A stretch of 6,434 bases of DNA, taken from positions 1-6,434 of the forward strand of contig NZ_CAKVKB010000160.1 of assembly GCF_934754915.1 (NCBI RefSeq). Reading direction: 5' to 3'. Position numbers and translations under genes: made by a program. This DNA is from an uncultured Clostridium sp. Lineage in GTDB: Bacteria; Bacillota; Clostridia; Clostridiales; Clostridiaceae. The notes under the pieces are model-generated. The model searched no databases. It was not told where the DNA came from and worked only from the letters and a program-made list of their open reading frames with translations. Every line of letters starts with the position of its first letter. Position 1 is the stretch's first letter. This document shows, in pieces, positions 6,273 to 6,434 of this stretch.

Positions 6273-6434
6273 TTATTGGTTCTTTTTCTTATATGATCCT
6301 CTCTTTTTTCCTTCTCTTTTGATTGTTTCATCAATAGCGTAAGAGGAAGGATTAGAGGATTTATTAAGAGAGTACACTAGTCTGTTTCTCATTCTTGCGA
6401 AGTTTTGATATCCGCATGCATTTGAAAGTATCTT
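6273..6434 (-). CDS. ISL3-family transposase, C-terminal fragment (5' part outside the window)
   Basis: The last 53 codons of a minus-strand gene end at TAA 6273-6275, with the start beyond base 6434. The fragment contains NACGYQNFARMRNRLVYSLN, the conserved end of ISL3-family DDE transposases, in which a G-Y-x-N-F-x-R-x-R-x-R-x-x-Y pattern closes the catalytic domain. It ends in a strongly basic tail rich in Lys and Arg. The frame is open throughout the visible part, so the gene may be intact, but this cannot be judged from the window. Its orientation matches the operon; the transposase stop is about 900 nt upstream of the acyltransferase start. Confidence 0.72.
   Translation of the reverse strand, partial: KILSNACGYQNFARMRNRLVYSLNKSSNPSSYAIDETIKREGKKRGSYKKKNQ

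Larger units (their letters stand above)
6198..6434 (-). mobile_element. 3' end of an ISL3-family insertion sequence, continuing beyond the window
   Basis: The transposase C-terminus at 6273-6434 is followed by about 75 non-coding bases that end, at 6198-6213, in GGGGGTTTGCACTTGT. This resembles ISL3-type terminal repeats, which commonly begin with several G and then a T-rich stretch with TTTGCA. The eight bases just outside (6190-6197, AATATTTT) would be the target duplication if the end is placed correctly. The other end is not in the window, so the boundary is an estimate. The element would have inserted beside older transposase debris. Confidence 0.5.

Noticed and set aside
1..6434. CRISPR arrays, tRNA or rRNA genes, riboswitches
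   Set aside because: No regularly spaced direct repeats, no cloverleaf or rRNA-like stretches, and no long structured leader were seen on either strand by eye.

Overview
The window is AT-rich DNA of a low-G+C Gram-positive bacterium. TGA and TAA both act as stops, ribosome binding sites are GGAGG/AAGGAAG-like, TTG/GTG starts occur, and an ISL3-type transposase end is present. A gut Firmicute such as an Erysipelotrichia member would fit, but the sequence alone does not fix the genus. Every intact gene lies on the minus strand, so the window reads from right to left.

Right edge (about 6198-6434): the 3' end of an ISL3-family insertion sequence, with the last 53 codons of its transposase, a long hairpin, and a probable terminal inverted repeat near 6198. 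Next (about 5635-6047, plus strand) are scraps of a second, decayed transposase-like gene with a CxxC zinc-ribbon motif. The rest of 5378-6197 is non-coding; it probably holds the promoter of the operon below.

Core (5377 down to 1661): a tight three-gene operon. It encodes an acyltransferase-3 family membrane O-acyltransferase, a 543-residue multi-pass DUF6020/GT-C-like membrane protein, and a GT2 glycosyltransferase of the polyprenyl-phosphate sugar synthase type with two C-terminal membrane segments. Spacing is 8 nt, then an 8-nt overlap. The operon ends in a run of three hairpins (1538-1659), the last being a good intrinsic terminator.

Left part (1535 down to 136): a second unit with its own likely promoter. 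It holds a GtrA-family four-helix protein, followed by a broken second acyltransferase gene. That pseudogene has lost its start and roughly 60 N-terminal codons, including the catalytic His region, exactly at the gtrA stop codon. It also carries a frameshift inside the conserved C-terminal 'IYL.H' helix. The first 135 bases hold no gene, only possible promoter elements for a minus-strand gene beyond the edge.

Taken together, the genes look like an extracytoplasmic glycan-modification module. By family analogy, the GT2 enzyme would charge undecaprenyl phosphate with a sugar, the GtrA-like protein would flip it, the DUF6020/GT-C-like protein would transfer it outside the membrane, and the acyltransferase would add acyl groups. 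The sugar, the acceptor and the link between the proteins are inference. The layout, with insertion-sequence debris on one side and a truncated paralogue on the other, suggests a reshuffled surface-polysaccharide locus.
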